Source: Chara braunii (Eukaryota > Streptophyta > Charophyceae > Charales > Characeae). From it: 31,132 nucleotides of DNA. A program made the position numbers and the translations under genes. Below, one piece after another: positions 28,084-31,132 of this stretch (the stretch's first letter is position 1; every line of letters starts with the position of its first letter). Below the pieces are notes generated by a model, which saw only the letters and a program-made list of their open reading frames with translations, did not search any database and was not told the origin of the DNA. The stretch is taken from the NCBI GenBank assembly GCA_003427395.1, contig BFEA01000004.1, forward strand, positions 7,434,888 to 7,466,019, written 5' to 3'.

Positions 28084-28188
28084 GAGGTTGAAGTGCAGAA
28101 GGAACACTACTTTAAGGCCGACCAGGCGAACTTGATGATGTGCGAAACACTTATGGAGATTGCTAAAGCGATTCGCGAGCGATCGTGA
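28084..28188 (+). pseudogene. C-terminal remainder of the trihelix gene beyond the stop
   Basis: Thirty-four codons follow in frame after the TGA, reading EVEVQKEHYFKADQANLMM and ending AKAIRERS before a TGA. The heptad-like Leu, Ile and charged residues fit the end of the preceding protein. A CGA to TGA change would explain the interruption. Confidence 0.7.
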
Positions 28189-29122
28189 CATCTCCCTGCC
28201 ACGCGTGCCGTCATTGTCTTGCGTGCTGCAGCGACGAGATGTGCTGGTTGTGTACAAACGACTGGTTGTTTTTTGGGCGCACATTTTTTTTTTTTTTTTT
28301 AGGTATGCATTTATTTCATGATTTGATTGTAGAATGGGTATGATTGCTGTCATGCCCTGGGGCGCGTCCTTCGGTGTTGCGCTACGTCGTCTGATTATAG
28401 AATATTAGGACTGTTGTAGTGAGGCGTCGCCGGCGCGCATGGATGGCGAGCTTCTTCACCAACAGCATCAACCGAACGCCGAGTACTGCAGACAACATGC
28501 ATCATAGACGCTACATGTGGTGGACAGAAAACACGTGTCATGAAAAGACGGACAGCAGCTCGACGCACGACGGCGACCTCACACAAATAAATGAAAAAAT
28601 ACAAATATCTTATAATTTGAAGCAACACCGCGATCCAAAGCACATGCGAAACAGAGGGGTGTCGACCTGCTCCGCGCCGCCACTCGACAAGCTCCGAAAA
28701 ACCCCTCCCCCCCCTCTCCCCCCCTTCCCTTTTTCCCATCCTTATGCCCACGGATTTGCGCGGGAACACCGCCGCGGCAAGGGACATCAATGAACAACGA
28801 AAAAAATAACAGCGACGTCACTGCCGATCACCTACGACAATTGAGCCGCTTCACTGCCGATCACCCACGATGAGGAGAAGCACACTACCGTCGACTACAA
28901 CAACAAGCACCTACAAATGAGCCGTCCGCTGCTGCAGACCCTGTGAGATAACTCTGCGCGTATTCACGAATGACGCAAGCGCTGCGACTTGACGACGGAG
29001 GCACACGGCTTCTGTCTATGCACGCGAGGCGGAGTGGCGTGACACGCACGATCAGATGTGTTTCATCCGCTCCGCAAGGGCATTGCGGAGCACGTGTGCG
29101 GCGTCCGTCGATGTCAGCATCG
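28189..29122. other. Spacer between the two convergent Harbinger genes
   Basis: It holds a run of about 18 T at 28286-28303 and an AATAAA at 28586-28591 that could end the plus-strand transcript. TTTATT at about 28310 gives AATAAA on the minus strand for the transposase transcript. No other gene was recognised. Confidence 0.55.
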
Positions 29123-30437
29123 TCACTGGCTGCGGTGGACGATGAATCCCCAATCCACTCGCCACCTCACCCTGTTCTCGTCGACCTCCCTCAACAAGTT
29201 CTCGTCGAACTCGATCCCAGCATCGAGCAGGATGTTGTGGAGAATGCAGACGGCCGTGAACTGCTGCGGTAGAGTGTCCAAGTTCGTCTTGTGCGACCGC
29301 AGGAAGAGCCTCCACATCCCCTTCAACCTCCCGAACGCCCTCTCCACAGCACCTCTAGCGACCTTCTATTTGTTGTCGAACCTTTCCTCGTCCGGGTGCT
29401 GATTGATTCCTCCGTACGGCACCACTATCCATTCCGAAGGACGATACCCGTTGTCACCCAAGATGTATCCGTTCGTCCTCACCCCTCCCGGCAGCGTCAC
29501 AGGCGGCCCGCGAAAAAGCGTTCCCTCTTCCGCGCGCCTCGACAGACTTGACAGCTGAATCACCCGAATGTCGTGGCAGCTGCCCGGTGTAGCCAACGAA
29601 GACGTCAAGCACACGCAGATCCAGGTCCACCACCACCTGCGCAACGACGGAGAAACGGTGCTTGCGGTCGAAGTAGTTCTCGCTCAGAGCGTTCGCCGGT
29701 TTGTCCACGTAGATGTGTGTGCAGTCAACTGCGCCATGGCAGTTGGGAAAGCCCTTGTCTTGAAGTGCCTGTAGCACCACGTGTTTACGCACCCCTGTCG
29801 GCCACGATATCTTGTCCCCGTAGACCCGCAGCAACACGACTGTCACATCGCGCACGGCTCGAACTCCGGATGCTCGGCCAATGCAGAACGATGATGTGCT
29901 GTTGTCGTACGACTCTCCTGTTGCCCACCTATACATCACGTACGCGACGATCTGATCCGGCTGAAGCGGCTCCCTGTAGAACGTGACCTGTCGTTGCAAA
30001 TGAGGCGCACAGGCTTCGGTGATCTCCATGAACACTCTCCTCGACATGCGGAGCTTTTCCCGGAAGTAGTCATCCGTCGCGTCGTCGCACNCCCGCAAAT
30101 CCTCCCAAGTCCCGCCAGTTCTCCGCCTCATCCACCAACGTGGCGTCGCCCTGGGAAGCACACCGGAGCCGATTGCAGCGCACAGCTGAACCACGGCCTC
30201 CGAAGTCATGATGCAGTCCGGGGCGTCCAACACCGTCTGCAGCAGAAGCCTGTGTCGCCGCCTGGAAAGCGCTGCCTTCATGCGGCCCGCCGCCCTCTCC
30301 GCTTCGTATCGACGGACTACGGCAACGGCTGCCGCCGCGACAGCTGTCCTCTCCGTCGGCGACAGCACAGCACGCCCACCCCCATCACATCCCTCCATTC
30401 GCGCACGTCCACGAGGAAGAGCAACGTCCACCGCCAC
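29123..30437 (-). pseudogene. PIF/Harbinger DDE transposase, one frameshift and one stop
   Basis: The gene reads from a Met at 30437. Residues GAVDCTHIYVDKP carry the first catalytic Asp (codon 29724-29726), ILGDNGYRPSEW the second (29453-29455) and VERAFGRLKGMWR the Glu (29342-29344). The D-to-E spacing of about 36 residues is normal for this superfamily (DDE_Tnp_4). An extra C in the CCC at 29583-29585 shifts the frame after DVFVGYTG, where the other frame continues SCHDIRVIQLSSLSRR. A TAG at 29366-29368 then interrupts the frame between QHPDEERFDNK and KVARGA. All three catalytic residues survive. The N-terminal region has a helix-rich segment ending YGDKISWP. One N lies at 30091. The enzyme would cut at the GGGCGTC ends, but this copy cannot make it whole. 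Confidence 0.92.
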
Positions 30438-31032
30438 CCACCTGCGCGAATCAACGTCCAGGGCGACGATCGAAGACGCCTACAACGAGGTGTTGAAGAC
30501 AGGCGAGATGACAAAACGTACACCGCGATGGGAGCGTTCGTCCTCCGTCCCTGAACCACGGAAGCGCCGCCCGCATGCACGTGGCGAGCGCAGGAGAGGA
30601 AACAGATGATTCGTTTTGCCCGCGACGAACACACTGCACACGGTGGTGACGCGGTGCCGCTGAAGTACGAAACGCGACGTCAAGCATGCGCGCCCGTCCC
30701 CCAGTCGACGTGCCCTTCCGCCTGTGCGCCGCCACACCGTCGTTCCGCGCGGAGAAATTTCGAATTTCGAAATTCGAACGGGGCCGTTCCCGCGTTCGCA
30801 ATTCTTTTTTTTTCCACGGCCCGTGACGTTTTGCCGCCGTCCGGCTGGTGGACCAGCGCGCCTCGCACACGGACATCCCGAATCGGAGGTCGGACAACAC
30901 CCTCGCGGCCGTCGATAATCTCATGAAACTGGCCGCAGGACGGCCCCGAGGACGCATTCTCGGGGCTACTCTCGGAGGACAGGTGGAACGACGCCTACAA
31001 AAATAAAAAAAACTCCGAGGATTCGTCCTGCT
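30438..31032. other. Right subterminal region of the Harbinger element
   Basis: This is the transposase promoter side. It contains a perfect 20-bp palindrome at 30759-30778 (TTCGAATTTCGAAATTCGAA) and repeated CCGAGG or CTCGGAG words from 30945 on. No other gene is seen, although open frames exist because of high GC. Confidence 0.6.
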
Positions 31033-31055
31033 CCGAGGAGTGTCGAACGACGCCC
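31033..31055. repeat. Right terminal inverted repeat of the Harbinger element
   Basis: It reads CCGAGGAGTGTCGAACGACG then CCC, the exact reverse complement of the left terminal 23 bp. Confidence 0.95.
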
Positions 31056-31132
31056 TATGGGAACCCGATAAAGCTGCAACGAAACCTCTATTTTCGCAAA
31101 GGAAACTTCGAACCGACGACATTTTTGCTGCC
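31056..31132. repeat. Right arm of the outer palindromic element, cut by the window edge
   Basis: It ends CATTTTTGCTGCC and is the inverted counterpart of 25337-25416. The window ends inside it, so its true terminus and any target duplication are out of view. Confidence 0.85.

Larger units (their letters stand above)
25834..31055. mobile_element. PIF/Harbinger DNA transposon, 5.2 kb
   Basis: The terminal inverted repeat is GGGCGTCGTTCGACACTCCT, identical at both ends for 23 bp. TAT flanks both sides (25831-25833 and 31056-31058), the 3-bp size typical of the superfamily though not the usual TTA. Inside are a trihelix (Myb/SANT-like) gene on plus and a DDE transposase gene on minus, facing each other. 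Both subterminal regions are dense in CCGAGG or CCTCGG words. Both genes are now disrupted, and two N characters sit in the first gene and one in the second. Confidence 0.93.

Noticed and set aside
29994-30554. Plus-strand open frame opposite the transposase
   Set aside because: It is a shadow of the transposase gene. It has no conserved motifs.

Overview
This window looks like nuclear DNA from a large, repeat-rich green-lineage genome, probably a streptophyte alga. Chara braunii is my best guess, from general resemblance only. The basis is an L1 element with a CCHC first ORF, a PIF/Harbinger transposon with a trihelix (Myb/SANT-like) partner gene, a U2 snRNA copy with a plant-like 3' half, many MITEs, and a draft-assembly gap (N, 16347-16750) inside a GA microsatellite. 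I found no intact host protein-coding gene. Nearly everything recognisable is a mobile element, a decayed element or a simple repeat, and most long open frames are chance.

Layout. 1-1954: GC-rich and simple-sequence DNA with no recognised gene. 1955-3167: an unusual array of about 14 short hairpins with different stem sequences but a recurring C-CGT-G apex. 4411-4597: three strong stem-loops in a row. 4816-10264 (minus): a decayed L1-type LINE whose reverse transcriptase is split by a 346-bp hAT-like MITE with a clean 8-bp target duplication. 10510-10953: a Harbinger-derived MITE. 11294-25085: many copies of related palindromic MITEs with GGGC termini, several with TTA target duplications, mixed with poly(A) retroinsertions. 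One of these insertions is a full-length U2 snRNA retrocopy (19160-19357) and one is a truncated U2 copy (18777-18857, minus). 21786-24712 (plus): a broken Penelope-like reverse transcriptase followed by a hammerhead-ribozyme-like motif. 25337-31132: nested elements in which a 5.2-kb PIF/Harbinger transposon (25834-31055) lies within a palindromic element, with a 414-bp MITE immediately to its left.

How the parts relate. The Harbinger element carries a trihelix DNA-binding gene (plus) and a DDE transposase gene (minus), facing each other. Both now have stops or frameshifts. Its ends match the MITE at 10510-10953, so that MITE is probably its deletion derivative. The GGGC-ended MITEs with 3-bp target duplications may have been moved by the same enzyme class. 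L1-type machinery in the genome best explains the poly(A)-tailed insertions with 12-16 bp target duplications. The features likeliest to be new are the hairpin array at 1955-3167, the U2-derived retrocopies, and the ribozyme-like motif attached to the Penelope-like element.
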